Source: Streptomyces varsoviensis (GTDB lineage: Bacteria > Actinomycetota > Actinomycetes > Streptomycetales > Streptomycetaceae). Taken from it: DNA of 64,000 bases. The position numbers and the translations under genes are program-made. Within the stretch, counting starts at the first letter, position 1. Each line of letters begins with the position of its first letter. The DNA is taken from positions 70,302 to 134,301 of the forward strand of contig NZ_JOBF01000017.1 in assembly GCF_000718635.1 (NCBI RefSeq), in the 5' to 3' direction. The notes below the pieces were generated by a model. The model was not told where the DNA came from. It did not search any database and saw nothing but the letters and a program-made list of their open reading frames with translations. Shown piece after piece: positions 48,801-58,358 of this stretch.

Positions 48801-49532
48801 TCAGGCCAGCGTGTCCCGGGCCAGTACCGCCGCCTGCGCCCGGCTCTGGCAGCCGGTCTTCGCGAGCATGCGGCTCACGTGCGTCTTCACCGTGTGCAGG
48901 CTGACCACGAGCCGGTCGGCGATCTCGGCGTTGCTCAGCCCGTCCCCGACCAGCCGCAGCACGCCGCGCTCCCGTTCGGTGAGGTCGTTCAGCCGGGCCA
49001 GCTCCCGCTCGTTCGGCCGGCGCCGGGTGCTCAGGTGGCCCTCGATGATCCGGCGGGTCACGGCAGGGCTCAGCGCGCTGTGTCCGGCGGCCGCCGCCCG
49101 TACCGCCCCCGTCAGCTCTTCGTACGAGCTGTTCTTCAGTAGGAACCCCGCGGCGCCGTCGGCCAGCGCGTCGTCCACGTACTCGTCCAGATCGAACGTC
49201 GTCAGCATCAGCGCCTGGCTCCGCCCCGGCCCGAGCAGCCCCCGCCGGCCCAGCTCGGCCAGCGCCCACAGCCCGTTCCGGCGGGGCATGCGGATGTCCA
49301 GCAGCAGGACGTGCGGCCGTAGCCGCGCGCACGCCTCGACGGCCTCCTCGCCGTCGCCCGCGGTGCCGACCACGGTGATATCGGCCTGGCTGTCCAGGAT
49401 CGCGCCCAGGCCGGCCCGGATGATCGGCTCGTCGTCCGCCACGAGCACGCTGATCCCGCCGGCCGCCGGATCGGGCGCGAACCCGGACCCGGACCCGGAC
49501 CCGGACCCAAACTCAGTCGTACGTTCAGACAT
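48801..49532 (-). CDS. NarL/LuxR-family response regulator
   Basis: A 243-aa regulator: receiver domain ('ISVLVADDEPIIRAGLGAIL', 'VLLLDIRMPRRNGL', 'ALMLTTFDLDEYVDDAL') and LuxR helix-turn-helix ('LTERERGVLRLVGDGLSNAE', 'IADRLVVSLHTVKTHVSRML'). The N-terminus has a Gly-Ser repeat from (gacccg)n. ATG 49532 overlaps the kinase stop by eight bases, so the pair is one operon. Confidence 0.95.
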   Translation of the reverse strand: MSERTTEFGSGSGSGSGFAPDPAAGGISVLVADDEPIIRAGLGAILDSQADITVVGTAGDGEEAVEACARLRPHVLLLDIRMPRRNGLWALAELGRRGLLGPGRSQALMLTTFDLDEYVDDALADGAAGFLLKNSSYEELTGAVRAAAAGHSALSPAVTRRIIEGHLSTRRRPNERELARLNDLTERERGVLRLVGDGLSNAEIADRLVVSLHTVKTHVSRMLAKTGCQSRAQAAVLARDTLA

Positions 49533-50760
49533 CGGCGCTCTCCAACGGCATCGTGGCCACGACCCGGAAACCCCCGTCATCGGTCGGCCCGGCGGTGAGG
49601 TCGCCGCCCAGCGCCGTCACCCGCTCCCGCATGCCGGGCAGGCCGAGGCCGACCCCCGCGCCCGCCGTGCCGCGCCGCGTCGCGCGGGTGTTCACCACCT
49701 CGCACCGCAGCCGCCCGGCGCCGCCGTCGACGGTGAGCCGGACCGGCGCCCCCGGCGCGTGCCGGCGGGCGTTGGCCAGCGATTCCTGTACGACGCGGTA
49801 GCCCGCCAACTGCACCGCGCTCGGCAGGGTCTCCAGCGCCGCCCCCACCCGCGCCTCGACCGTTCCTCCCGCGGCGCGGTGGCTGTCCAGGAGCGCGGCC
49901 AGTTCGCCGAGCCCCGGCGTCGGCTGGAGCGGGGCCGCCTCCGCGGGGTCGCGCAGCATCCGCAGCAGGTCGCGCAGTTCGCCGCCGGTCTGCCGGCCCG
50001 CCGCCGCCAACCCGTCGACCTGGGTACGGGCCCAGCCGGGCAGTTCGTCGCCGCGGGCGCGCAGGGTCTCCGCGTGCACGACAAGCAGGGTGAGCGAGTG
50101 CGCGACCACGTCGTGCATCTCGCGGGCGATCCGGGCCCGTTCCCGCTGGGTGGCCTGCGCCGCCTCCAGGCGCTGCGCGCGGTCCGCGTCGGCCACCCGG
50201 CGCTCGGCCGCGGCGAGCAGCGCCCGCCGGGTACGGGCGACGAAGCCCATCACCCACGCCAGCGGCATCGGGGCCAGGGCGGCGAGGATGTCCAGCCGGC
50301 CTTGGTATTCCCGGGCCCCGGCGGTCGCCCAGTTCACCCACAGGCCGGCCGCGATCAGCGCGCAGCCGCCGAGTACGGCCGGCACGGTGCGTACCCAGCT
50401 CGTGCAGTAGCAGCCCAGGCTGTAGAGCAGCACGGCGAGCGGCAGGAAGACCATCGGGGTGAGCTTGGCGTCCTGGCCGGCGCTGCCCACCAGCGCCACC
50501 ACGAGCGCGCACAGGCCGGTGACGAAGGCCGTGGCCGGCAGCCGGCGGCGCAGCAGCAGGATCACCGCGGTCACCGCCTCGTAGCCGGCGAGCGCCGCCC
50601 ACGCCGGCCCGGAGGAGTCCACGTACGGCTGGGACAGCAGGGGCGGGAGGACCGTCAGCGCGACCAGCCCGGCATCGGCGCTCCACCTGGGCCACGTGCC
50701 GGTGCCCCGCGTGTCCCCCGTGCTCCCCGCGCCCCAGGCACCCTCGACTGCTGCTTTCAT
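49525..50760 (-). CDS. NarL-type sensor histidine kinase
   Basis: A 411-aa kinase: four or five helices in the first ~190 residues, a short coiled coil, the HisKA_3 box 'RERARIAREMHDVVAHSLTL' and an HATPase domain ('VQESLANARRHAPGAPVRLT', 'GVGLGLPGMRERVTALGGDL'). No large extracellular sensor, so it senses within the membrane. TAATCT (50768-50773, minus strand) ends seven bases before ATG 50760, a likely leaderless start. Target genes unknown; the DUF3533 exporter-like gene upstream is one possibility. Confidence 0.93.
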   Translation of the reverse strand: MKAAVEGAWGAGSTGDTRGTGTWPRWSADAGLVALTVLPPLLSQPYVDSSGPAWAALAGYEAVTAVILLLRRRLPATAFVTGLCALVVALVGSAGQDAKLTPMVFLPLAVLLYSLGCYCTSWVRTVPAVLGGCALIAAGLWVNWATAGAREYQGRLDILAALAPMPLAWVMGFVARTRRALLAAAERRVADADRAQRLEAAQATQRERARIAREMHDVVAHSLTLLVVHAETLRARGDELPGWARTQVDGLAAAGRQTGGELRDLLRMLRDPAEAAPLQPTPGLGELAALLDSHRAAGGTVEARVGAALETLPSAVQLAGYRVVQESLANARRHAPGAPVRLTVDGGAGRLRCEVVNTRATRRGTAGAGVGLGLPGMRERVTALGGDLTAGPTDDGGFRVVATMPLESADV

Positions 50761-50830
50761 TCGAACAAGATTAAGAGCTGACGTACCGCCCTTCGTCACT
50801 CCAAAGAGCGACTCCGGCCCTCTCAGCCCC

Positions 50831-51883
50831 TCAACGCGGCGGCCTCGTCGCGATCGCGTCGTCCGTCGGCTTCTTGAAGGCGGCGAACAGCAGCGTCACC
50901 GCGGACCCCGCCACCGCCCAGGCCGAGAGCACCAGCAGCGGCCCCGTGACCGCGTTGCCCCGGAAGTACGCGATGGAGCGCGCCGTCCAGGTGCCCGCGC
51001 CCGGCGGCAGGGCGGGGCCGATGGCGCGCCAGAAGCCCGGCAGCAGCGGGTAGGGGTAGGCGCCGCCCGCGCTCGGGTTGCCCAGGACGACGACGACCGC
51101 GATGGCGAGGCCGATGCCGACGATGCCCGCCAGCCCCTGGAACGCCAGCGTGGTGGCGCCGACCGCGAAGACGACCAGGGCGCCGAGCCCCCACAGCCCG
51201 AGGACGGAGCCGGGGAGCGCTTCGAGGATCGGGCCCATGATGACCGCGCCGCCGATTCCGGAGGCGATCGAGTAGAGGGCGAGGGTGCCGAGCCGGATGG
51301 TCGCGCGCCGCGGGTTGGCGGGCCGGGCGCCGGCGCTGATCGCGAGGATCGCGGCGCACAGGTAGCCGCCCACGCACCACCCCACCACCAGGTAGAACGA
51401 GGACAGCCCGCGCGCGTCGCCCTTGGCGACCGGCGCGATGTCCTGGGTTCTCACGGTGCGCTGCTGGGATTTCTCGGCGGCGGTGACGACCTTCTCGACG
51501 GCCTGGGAGAGCGAGGCGCCGCCGCCGCTCGCGATGAGCAGCCGGTCGGTGCTGCCGCGCGGGTCGACGATCAGGGCGGCGTCGGCGTCCCGTTCGCGGA
51601 TCTGCCGTACGGCCGCGGCCTCGTCGGCGGCGGCGCGCGGGTCCAGGGCGTCGCCCGGGACCTTGTCGAGCTTGGCCATGAGCTGCCCGCGGGCCTGCTC
51701 GGGGGCGACGACGGCGAGCGCGATGTCCTTGGGCTTGGGGCTGTGGAAGGCCCCCACGTAGGAGGCGATGAACGCGAGCTGGAGCGCCAGTACGCCGATC
51801 ACCAGCAGGGCGGCGCGGGTGGTGACCGCGCTCCTGACCTCCTTGGCGAAGGAGGGGCGGGTGCCGGGGTCTGTGGTGGCCAT
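50831..51883 (-). CDS. DUF3533/YhgE-like membrane protein
   Basis: A 350-aa protein: one N-terminal helix ('LLVIGVLALQLAFIASYVGA'), an extracytoplasmic domain (~60-170, 'IALAVVAPEQARGQLMAKLD'), then five C-terminal helices ('FYLVVGWCVGGYLCAAILAI', 'GIVGIGLAIAVVVVLGNP', 'PLLVLSAWAVAGSAVTLLFA'). This is the ABC-2-like YhgE/Pip layout without an ATPase. GAGGAGCG precedes ATG 51883. It lies just upstream of the two-component operon in the same direction. Confidence 0.85.
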   Translation of the reverse strand: MATTDPGTRPSFAKEVRSAVTTRAALLVIGVLALQLAFIASYVGAFHSPKPKDIALAVVAPEQARGQLMAKLDKVPGDALDPRAAADEAAAVRQIRERDADAALIVDPRGSTDRLLIASGGGASLSQAVEKVVTAAEKSQQRTVRTQDIAPVAKGDARGLSSFYLVVGWCVGGYLCAAILAISAGARPANPRRATIRLGTLALYSIASGIGGAVIMGPILEALPGSVLGLWGLGALVVFAVGATTLAFQGLAGIVGIGLAIAVVVVLGNPSAGGAYPYPLLPGFWRAIGPALPPGAGTWTARSIAYFRGNAVTGPLLVLSAWAVAGSAVTLLFAAFKKPTDDAIATRPPR

Positions 51884-51988
51884 GGGCCGCTCCTCGCCGC
51901 GTCGGGTGGGTTTTCTGCCCCCATATGGTGCGCACAAAAGCGGGCATTTCGCAGGGTGAACGCGTCGGAGAGGTGAGGGCGGGGCTCG

Positions 51989-52017
51989 CTCGTACGGAAG
52001 AGGTCTGTTCGTACGAG
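51989..52017. promoter_or_regulatory. 8-bp inverted repeat, possible operator
   Basis: CTCGTACG (51989-51996) and CGTACGAG (52010-52017) form a perfect inverted repeat with 13 bp between. Located between the divergent DUF3533 and dnaE2 genes. Confidence 0.45.
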
Positions 52018-52023
52018 TGTTCG
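52010..52023 (+). promoter_or_regulatory. Possible LexA (SOS) box before dnaE2
   Basis: CGTAC-GAGT-GTTCG differs by one base from the actinobacterial LexA consensus CGAAC-N4-GTTCG. It is 121 bp before the dnaE2 start. dnaE2/imuB are DNA-damage-induced in other actinobacteria. The overlap with the 51989-52017 inverted repeat leaves other regulators possible. Confidence 0.4.
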
Positions 52024-52144
52024 ACATAGGGGTTATGGTGAAGGAGGGGAACAGAGTGCGAGGTGCGAGGACGGTCAGGGAGCGGGGCCTTTTCGAGTTT
52101 CGGGTTTCGGGTTGTCAAGTGGGACGAGTGGGAGGTGCGTGCGG

Positions 52145-55100
52145 ATGCCGGCTTTTCCGGGTCCCCCTGGCTTCACGCATCTGCACACCGCCTCCGGGTT
52201 CTCGATGAGGTACGGCGCGGTGCACCCGGAGCGGCTCGCCGAGCGCGCCGCCGAGCGGGGCATGGACGCGATCGCGCTGACCGACCGGGACAGCCTCGCC
52301 GGGGCCGTACGGTTCGCGAAGGCGAGCGCACGGGCCGGGGTGCGGCCGATCTTCGGCGCCGACCTGGCCGTACGGGAAAAGCTCCTCGAACCCCAGGGTC
52401 ACCAAGGCCGCCAAGGAACAGCACGGCGGCGCACGCCCGTACGGGGCGGCGCGTTCATCGACGAGTCGACGCCCCGCGCGGTCTTCCTCGCCCGCGACGG
52501 CGCGGCCGGCTGGGCCGCCCTGTGCGGACTGGTCTCGGCCGCCCACGCGGACACGGTCCGTACGGGCGGCGCGGCCGACCCGCTGGGCACGGCCCCCATC
52601 CGCACCGACCCCGCCCGCCGCCCCCGGCTCCTGTGGGAGGACCTGGAGAGCGCCGCCGCCGGCGCGCTCGCCCCGCTGACCGTGCTGCTCGGCCCCGACT
52701 CCGAGATCGGCCGGGCGCTCGCCGCCGGCCGCCCCGACCGCGCCGCCCGGCTGCTCGCCCCCTGGCGCGAACTCTTCGGCGACGCCCTGCGGCTGGCGGC
52801 CGTATGGCACGGCCGTCAGGGCACCGGGCCGGGCTCGCTGCGGCTCGCCGCCCGTACCGTCGGCTTCGCGGCCGACCAGGGCGTACGGGCCGTACTGGTC
52901 AACTCCACCCGCTACGCCGACCCCGGCCAGGGCCCGGTCGCCGACGTCCTGGACTCGGCGCGCCGGCTGGTGCCGATCGACCCCCGCAGACCCGAACTCC
53001 TCGACAGCGGCGAACGCTGGATCAAGGACGCACGGGACATGGCGGCCATCGCCGAGAAGATCACCGAGGCCGCCGGGCAGGGCCGGGGCGCCGCGCGGCG
53101 GCTGCTGGCCGAGACCCACCGCACCGCCGCCGAGTGCGCGGTCGATCCCGAGGACCACCTCGGGATCGGCCAGGTCCGCTTCCCCGAGCCGCACCTCGTC
53201 GGCGCGGACCGCCGCACCGCCGCCCGCGTGCTGCGCTCGCGGTGCGCGGCGGCCATGGTGCTGCGCCGCTACGACGGCGACCGCAGGTACTGGGACCGGC
53301 TCGCCGACGAACTGCGCGTCATCGACCACCACGGCTTCGCCTCGTACTTCCTCACCGTCGCCCAGGTCGTCGACGACACCCGCGCGCTCGGCGTCCGCGT
53401 CGCCGCGCGCGGCTCGGGCGCCGGCTCGCTGGTCAACCACCTGCTCGGCATCGCGCACGCGGACCCCGTCGAACAGCGGCTGCTCATGGAGCGCTTCCTG
53501 TCCACCCGGCGGGCCGTGCTGCCCGACATCGACATCGACGTCGAGTCCGCGCGCCGCCTCGATGTCTACCGCGCGATCTTCGACCGGTTCGGCGCGGAGC
53601 GGGTGGCGACCGTCGCCATGCCCGAGACCTACCGGGTGCGCCACGCCGTACGGGACGTGGGCGCGGCCCTGGGCATGGACCCCGCCCTCACCGACCGGCT
53701 CGCCAAGTCCTTCCCGCACATCCGGGCCAGGGACGCGCGCACCGCGCTCGCGGAACTGCCGGAGCTGCGCGGCGTCGACCCCGACGGCACGAGGCACGGG
53801 CGGCTGTGGGAACTGGTGGAGGCGCTGGACGCGCTGCCGCGCGGCGTCGCCATGCACCCGTGCGGGGTGCTGCTCTCGGACGCCACGCTGCGCGCCCGTA
53901 CACCCACCGTGCCCACCAGCGGCGAGGGGTTCCCGATGGCGCAGTTCGACAAGGACGACGTCGAGGACCTCGGGCTGCTCAAGCTCGACGTGCTGGGCGT
54001 ACGGATGCAGTCGGCGATGGCGCACGCGGTGGGGGAGATCGAACGGGCCACGGGGGAGCGGGTGGACCTCGACGACCCGGCGCGGGTCGCGCCCGGCGAC
54101 CCCCGGACGTACGAGCTGATCCGGACCGCCGAGACGCTCGGCTGCTTCCAGATCGAGTCGCCCGGCCAGCGGGACCTGGTGGGCCGACTCCAGCCGTCGA
54201 CCTTTCACGACCTCGTGGTCGACATATCGCTTTTCCGGCCGGGCCCGGTCGCCGCCGACATGGTGCGCCCCTTCATCGAGGCCCGGCACGGCCGGGCACC
54301 GGTCCGCTACCCCCACCCGGACCTGGAGGGACCGCTGCGCGAGACGTACGGCGTGGTCGTCTTCCACGAGCAGATCATCGAGATCCTGTCGATCATGACC
54401 GGCTGCGACCGGTCGCTGGCCGAGGAGGGGCGGCGCGCGCTCTCGGACCCCGAGCGGCAGGGGCGGGTACGGGCCTGGTTCGAGAGGGAGACCGCCCTGC
54501 GGGGGTACGCGCCGGAGGCCGTCCGGCGCACCTGGGAGATCGTCGAGGCGTTCGGCAGCTACGGCTTCTGCAAGGCGCACGCCGTCGCCTTCGCGGTGCC
54601 GACCTACCAGTCGGCCTGGCTCAAGGCGCACTACCCGGCGGCCTTCTACGCCGGGCTGCTCACCCACGACCCGGGGATGTACCCGAAGCGGCTGCTGCTC
54701 GCGGACGCGCGGCGGCGGGGGGTGCCGATCCTGCCGCTGGACGTGAACCGGTCGGCGGCCGATTATCAAATCGAACTGGTGTCTGGTGTGGGGGTCGAGG
54801 GGACTGCTACGGGCTCCGGCGCGGGGGCCGGCGCGGACCCTGGCACGGCGGCCGCCGGTACGAGGGCTGATGCGGGCTCCGGTACGGCGGCCTCCGGTGC
54901 GAGGGCCGATGCGGGGGTCGGCGCGGGGGCTGACGGCGGGCGCGGCTCGGGCGCCGACGCCGTCTTCGGGGTACGGCTGGCCCTCGGCGACGTGCACGGG
55001 ATCAGCGAGGCGGTCACGGACCGGATCGCGGCCGGCCGCCCGTACGCCTCCCTCCAGGACCTGTGGCGACGCGCCCGCCCCGGCCGGCCCGTCGCCGAAC

Positions 55101-55975
55101 GGCTCGCCCAGGTCGGCGCGTTGGACGCCTTCGGGACCAACCGCCGCGACCTGCTGCTGCACATCGCCGAACTCCACCGCGGCCAGCGCGGCGCCGACCC
55201 CAGCGAACGGCAGCTCCCGCTCGACGGCGGCACCCTGGCCGAACCCGTGGGCCTGCCCGACCTCGACGCCGGCGAACGGCTCGGCGCGGAACTGGGCGTC
55301 CTCGGCATGGACGCCTCCCGCCACCTCATGGACGACCACCGGCAGTTCCTGGCCGAACTGGGCGCCGTACCCGCGAAGCGGCTGCGCGACGCGCGGCACG
55401 GCGAGACCGTACTGGTCGCCGGCGCCAAGGCCGCCACCCAGGCCCCGCCGATCCGCTCGGGCCGGCGCGTCATCTTCACCACCCTCGACGACGGCACCGG
55501 CCTGGTCGACTGCGCCTTCTTCGACGACAGCCACGCCGCGTGCGCGCACACCGTCTTCCACTCCTGGCTGCTACTCGTACGCGGCGTGGTCCAGCGTCGC
55601 GGCCCCCGCAGCCTCAGCGTCGTCGGCGCCGCGGCCTGGAACCTCGCCGACCTCACCGCCCTGCGCCGGGAGGGCGGCCTGGCGGCGGTCACCGCGCTGC
55701 TGGCGGCCGAGCCGGGGGACTCCATCGATTCCGTCGATTCCACCGATTCCGTCGATTCCGGTGATGCTTCTGATTCCGCCGATGCTTCTGACTCCGCCGA
55801 TTCCGGTGGTGCGGATGCTTCCGGTGGTGCCGCGGATGGTGCCGCGGGGCCCGGACGCCGCATCCAGCTCCCCACCGGGTACGAAATGCACCCCTGGGCC
55901 GACCTCCAGCCGGCCGGCGACCGCGCCGCCACGGGCCGCAAGTTGTGGCACGCGAGCCCGGGGAGCGCGGGATGA
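52145..55975 (+). CDS. dnaE2: Error-prone DNA polymerase DnaE2 (ImuC)
   Basis: A 1,276-aa C-family polymerase. PHP domain 'FTHLHTASGFSMRYGAVHPE', then 'SYFLTVAQVVDDTRALGVRV', 'AARGSGAGSLVNHLLGIAHA', and catalytic 'LPDIDIDVESARRLDVYRA'. DnaE2-type features follow: 'MPETYRVRHAVRDVGAALG', 'YGFCKAHAVAFAVPTYQSAW' and a C-terminal OB fold. It performs translesion synthesis with ImuB and the beta clamp. ATG 52145 has GGGAGG ten bases upstream. Two low-complexity insertions are unusual: an Ala/Gly/Thr linker (54785-54960) and a Ser-Asp repeat run (55717-55850). The stop overlaps the next gene (ATGA). Confidence 0.95.
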   Translation: MPAFPGPPGFTHLHTASGFSMRYGAVHPERLAERAAERGMDAIALTDRDSLAGAVRFAKASARAGVRPIFGADLAVREKLLEPQGHQGRQGTARRRTPVRGGAFIDESTPRAVFLARDGAAGWAALCGLVSAAHADTVRTGGAADPLGTAPIRTDPARRPRLLWEDLESAAAGALAPLTVLLGPDSEIGRALAAGRPDRAARLLAPWRELFGDALRLAAVWHGRQGTGPGSLRLAARTVGFAADQGVRAVLVNSTRYADPGQGPVADVLDSARRLVPIDPRRPELLDSGERWIKDARDMAAIAEKITEAAGQGRGAARRLLAETHRTAAECAVDPEDHLGIGQVRFPEPHLVGADRRTAARVLRSRCAAAMVLRRYDGDRRYWDRLADELRVIDHHGFASYFLTVAQVVDDTRALGVRVAARGSGAGSLVNHLLGIAHADPVEQRLLMERFLSTRRAVLPDIDIDVESARRLDVYRAIFDRFGAERVATVAMPETYRVRHAVRDVGAALGMDPALTDRLAKSFPHIRARDARTALAELPELRGVDPDGTRHGRLWELVEALDALPRGVAMHPCGVLLSDATLRARTPTVPTSGEGFPMAQFDKDDVEDLGLLKLDVLGVRMQSAMAHAVGEIERATGERVDLDDPARVAPGDPRTYELIRTAETLGCFQIESPGQRDLVGRLQPSTFHDLVVDISLFRPGPVAADMVRPFIEARHGRAPVRYPHPDLEGPLRETYGVVVFHEQIIEILSIMTGCDRSLAEEGRRALSDPERQGRVRAWFERETALRGYAPEAVRRTWEIVEAFGSYGFCKAHAVAFAVPTYQSAWLKAHYPAAFYAGLLTHDPGMYPKRLLLADARRRGVPILPLDVNRSAADYQIELVSGVGVEGTATGSGAGAGADPGTAAAGTRADAGSGTAASGARADAGVGAGADGGRGSGADAVFGVRLALGDVHGISEAVTDRIAAGRPYASLQDLWRRARPGRPVAERLAQVGALDAFGTNRRDLLLHIAELHRGQRGADPSERQLPLDGGTLAEPVGLPDLDAGERLGAELGVLGMDASRHLMDDHRQFLAELGAVPAKRLRDARHGETVLVAGAKAATQAPPIRSGRRVIFTTLDDGTGLVDCAFFDDSHAACAHTVFHSWLLLVRGVVQRRGPRSLSVVGAAAWNLADLTALRREGGLAAVTALLAAEPGDSIDSVDSTDSVDSGDASDSADASDSADSGGADASGGAADGAAGPGRRIQLPTGYEMHPWADLQPAGDRAATGRKLWHASPGSAG

Positions 55976-57207
55976 CGGGCCGCGGGACGGGCGAGGGCCG
56001 TACGGACGCGGCGCGTACGGGCGTGTCGCGTACGGGCGTGTCGCGTACGGACACGTCGCTTACGGGTGTGGGCGCGCCGACGTACCGGGAGGTCTGGGGC
56101 GAGCTGGCGCCGGGCGGTGGACGCGAAGCCCCCGGCGGGGCAGAGGGGGTCGAGCCCGGTGGGGCCGTACCGCCCGCCGCCGTCGACGAGTCCGGCCCGC
56201 ACGTCCTGTACGCGCACTTCCACCGCCGCGAGCCGCGCGGTCGCGGCGGCCGGCCCGCCGCCCTCGGGGAGGAGACCTACGGCGGGCTGCTCGCGCTGCT
56301 GGCGGAGTTCTCGCCCGTGGTCGAGGCGCTGCCGCCCGACGCGGCGCTCGTCGACGTGCGGGGCGCCCGGCGGTACTTCGGGCGGGATGCCGGCGGGCTC
56401 GCCGACCTCATCCGGCTCCGGGCGCTGGCGCTGCACGGGGTCGACTGCACGGTCGGGGCGGCGGCGAACCCGATGCTGGCCCGGATGGCCGCGCACGACG
56501 GCCCGCCCGGCGCGGTGCGCGCGCTCGCCGACGACCCGGCCGAGATCGCGGCCTTCCTCGCCCGGAAACCCGCCGCCGCGCTGCACGGGGTGGGCCCGGC
56601 CACCGCCCGTACCCTGTGCGCGTACGGGCTCGACAGCGTCGGCCGGATCGCCGCCGCGCCGCCCGCCACCCTCCAGCGGATACTCGGCGCGAGCACCGGC
56701 CGCCGGGTCCACGAGCGGGCGCGCGGCATCGACCCGACGCCCGTCACGCCGAACGCGCCCGCCCGCTCGCTCTCCGCCGAACACCGCTTCGGCGGCGACG
56801 AGCTGGACCCCGGCCGCAGGCGCCGCGCGCTGCTCACGCTCGCCGACGGGCTCGGCTCCCGGCTGCGGACGAGCGGGCAGACCGCGCGCGGCCTCGCGCT
56901 GACCGTGCGCTACGCGGACGGTTCCACGACCGTACGGGCCAGGACCTTCGAGGAGCCGACCGCGCACACCCCGGCGCTGACCGCCGCCGCGTACGCCCTG
57001 CACGCGGCGCTCGGCCTGGAACGGGCCCGGGTGCGGGCGGTGGCGCTGCGGGTGGAGGACCTGCGGGACGCCGACCGGACCGCGCGCCAACTGACGTTCG
57101 ACCCCGCCGACGACAAGGCGCGCCGCGCCTGGGCGGCCGTGGACCGGGCGCGGGCCCGCTTCGGCGCGGCGGCGGTCGGACCCGCCGCGCTCCTGGACGT
57201 GGCGTGA
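55972..57207 (+). CDS. ImuB-like degenerate Y-family polymerase
   Basis: A 411-aa protein coupled to dnaE2. The Y-family fold is readable: 'AALHGVGPATARTLCAYGLD' helix-hairpin-helix, 'RSLSAEHRFGGDELDPGRRR', 'RTSGQTARGLALTVRYADGS'. The catalytic carboxylates are lost: the usual VDMDxFxxxVE segment reads 'LYAHFHRREPRGR' and SxDExYLDV reads 'LPPDAALVDVRGARR'. This matches ImuB, which is a non-catalytic adaptor linking DnaE2 to the clamp. No imuA gene is adjacent. The N-terminus has three RTGVS repeats. No clear clamp-binding motif was identified. Confidence 0.85.
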   Translation: MTGRGTGEGRTDAARTGVSRTGVSRTDTSLTGVGAPTYREVWGELAPGGGREAPGGAEGVEPGGAVPPAAVDESGPHVLYAHFHRREPRGRGGRPAALGEETYGGLLALLAEFSPVVEALPPDAALVDVRGARRYFGRDAGGLADLIRLRALALHGVDCTVGAAANPMLARMAAHDGPPGAVRALADDPAEIAAFLARKPAAALHGVGPATARTLCAYGLDSVGRIAAAPPATLQRILGASTGRRVHERARGIDPTPVTPNAPARSLSAEHRFGGDELDPGRRRRALLTLADGLGSRLRTSGQTARGLALTVRYADGSTTVRARTFEEPTAHTPALTAAAYALHAALGLERARVRAVALRVEDLRDADRTARQLTFDPADDKARRAWAAVDRARARFGAAAVGPAALLDVA

Positions 57208-57350
57208 GGACTCCGTGCCTCTTTCTTCACTTACGCATGGCTGGCCACCTTCCTTACCCGTGAGTACTTTGACGTGCACTCGGCACATCTGTGGTCCGGA
57301 CCGCAGCGTGAACGGCTGGCGCAACCACCCACCACCTGCCAGGAGTCCAC

Positions 57351-58358
57351 ATGAAGCTGTCCTTGGGACGGGCCCGCGGGCCGCTGTCCGCGCTCACCCT
57401 GACGCTCGCCGCACTCACCGCGCTCGCGACGCCGGCCACGGCGTCCGCCACCGCCCCTGCCCCTCTCGCCGCGCCCGTCACCGCTCCCGCCTCCGCGCTG
57501 TCGGGCGCGCCGGAGGCCCGTACCGCCGGCGCTCCCGGGTCCGCAGCCGCTCCCGGGTCCGCAGCCGCTCCCGGGTCCGCAGCGGCTCCCGTGTCCGCCG
57601 CCGCGGCCGGCCGCGGCTGGAACGACTACTCCTGCAAGCCCTCGTCCGCGCACCCCCGGCCGGTCGTCCTCGTGCACGGTACGTTCGGCAACTCCGTCGA
57701 CAACTGGCTCGGCCTCGCCCCCTACCTGGTGGCGCGCGGCTACTGCGTCTTCTCCTTCGACTACGGGCAGTTGCCCGGCGTCCCCCTCTTTCACGGCCTC
57801 GGCCCGATCGCGGACTCGGCCAAGCAGCTCGCCGCGTACGTCGACAGAGTGCTGGCCGCCACCGGCACGCCCAAGGCCGACCTGGTCGGGCACTCGCAGG
57901 GCGGCATGATGCCGCGTCAGTACCTGAAGTTCCTGGGCGGCGCGGCCAAGGTGGGCGCGCTCGTCGGCATCGCCCCCGACAACCACGGCACGACGCTCAG
58001 CGGCCTCACCAAACTGCTCGACTACTTCCCGGGCGCCGCCGACGTGATCGGTCACTTCACCCCCGGCCTCACCGACCAGGTCGCCGGCTCCGACTTCCTG
58101 AACCGCCTCAACGCGGGCGGCGACACCGTGCCGGGCGTGCGCTACACCGTCATCGCGAGCAAGTACGACGAGGTCGTCACGCCCTACCGCTCGCAGTTCC
58201 TGAACGGCCCCGGCGTCCACAACGTCCTGCTCCAGGACCTGTGCCCGGTCGATCTGTCCGAACACGTCGCGATCGGCCTCGCGGACCGGCTGGCCTTCCA
58301 CGAGACGGCCAACGCCCTCGACCCGGCCCACGCGACGCCGACCACCTGCTTCTCGTGA
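57351..58358 (+). CDS. Secreted lipase/esterase
   Basis: A 335-aa secreted alpha/beta hydrolase. The signal peptide ends near residue 32. A Pro/Ala/Gly linker with three 18-bp units (GSAAAP, 57532-57590) follows. The catalytic domain has 'RPVVLVHGTFGNSVDNWLGL', 'ADLVGHSQGGMMPRQYLKFL' (nucleophile Ser182), 'GVRYTVIASKYDEVVTPYRS' (Asp) and 'DLSEHVAIGLADRLAF' (His). Closest to actinomycete triacylglycerol lipases. AGGAG precedes ATG 57351. Confidence 0.93.
   Translation: MKLSLGRARGPLSALTLTLAALTALATPATASATAPAPLAAPVTAPASALSGAPEARTAGAPGSAAAPGSAAAPGSAAAPVSAAAAGRGWNDYSCKPSSAHPRPVVLVHGTFGNSVDNWLGLAPYLVARGYCVFSFDYGQLPGVPLFHGLGPIADSAKQLAAYVDRVLAATGTPKADLVGHSQGGMMPRQYLKFLGGAAKVGALVGIAPDNHGTTLSGLTKLLDYFPGAADVIGHFTPGLTDQVAGSDFLNRLNAGGDTVPGVRYTVIASKYDEVVTPYRSQFLNGPGVHNVLLQDLCPVDLSEHVAIGLADRLAFHETANALDPAHATPTTCFS

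Noticed and set aside
52115..55561. 1,148-codon open frame antisense to dnaE2
   Set aside because: High-GC DNA leaves long antisense frames. The plus strand encodes an unmistakable polymerase.
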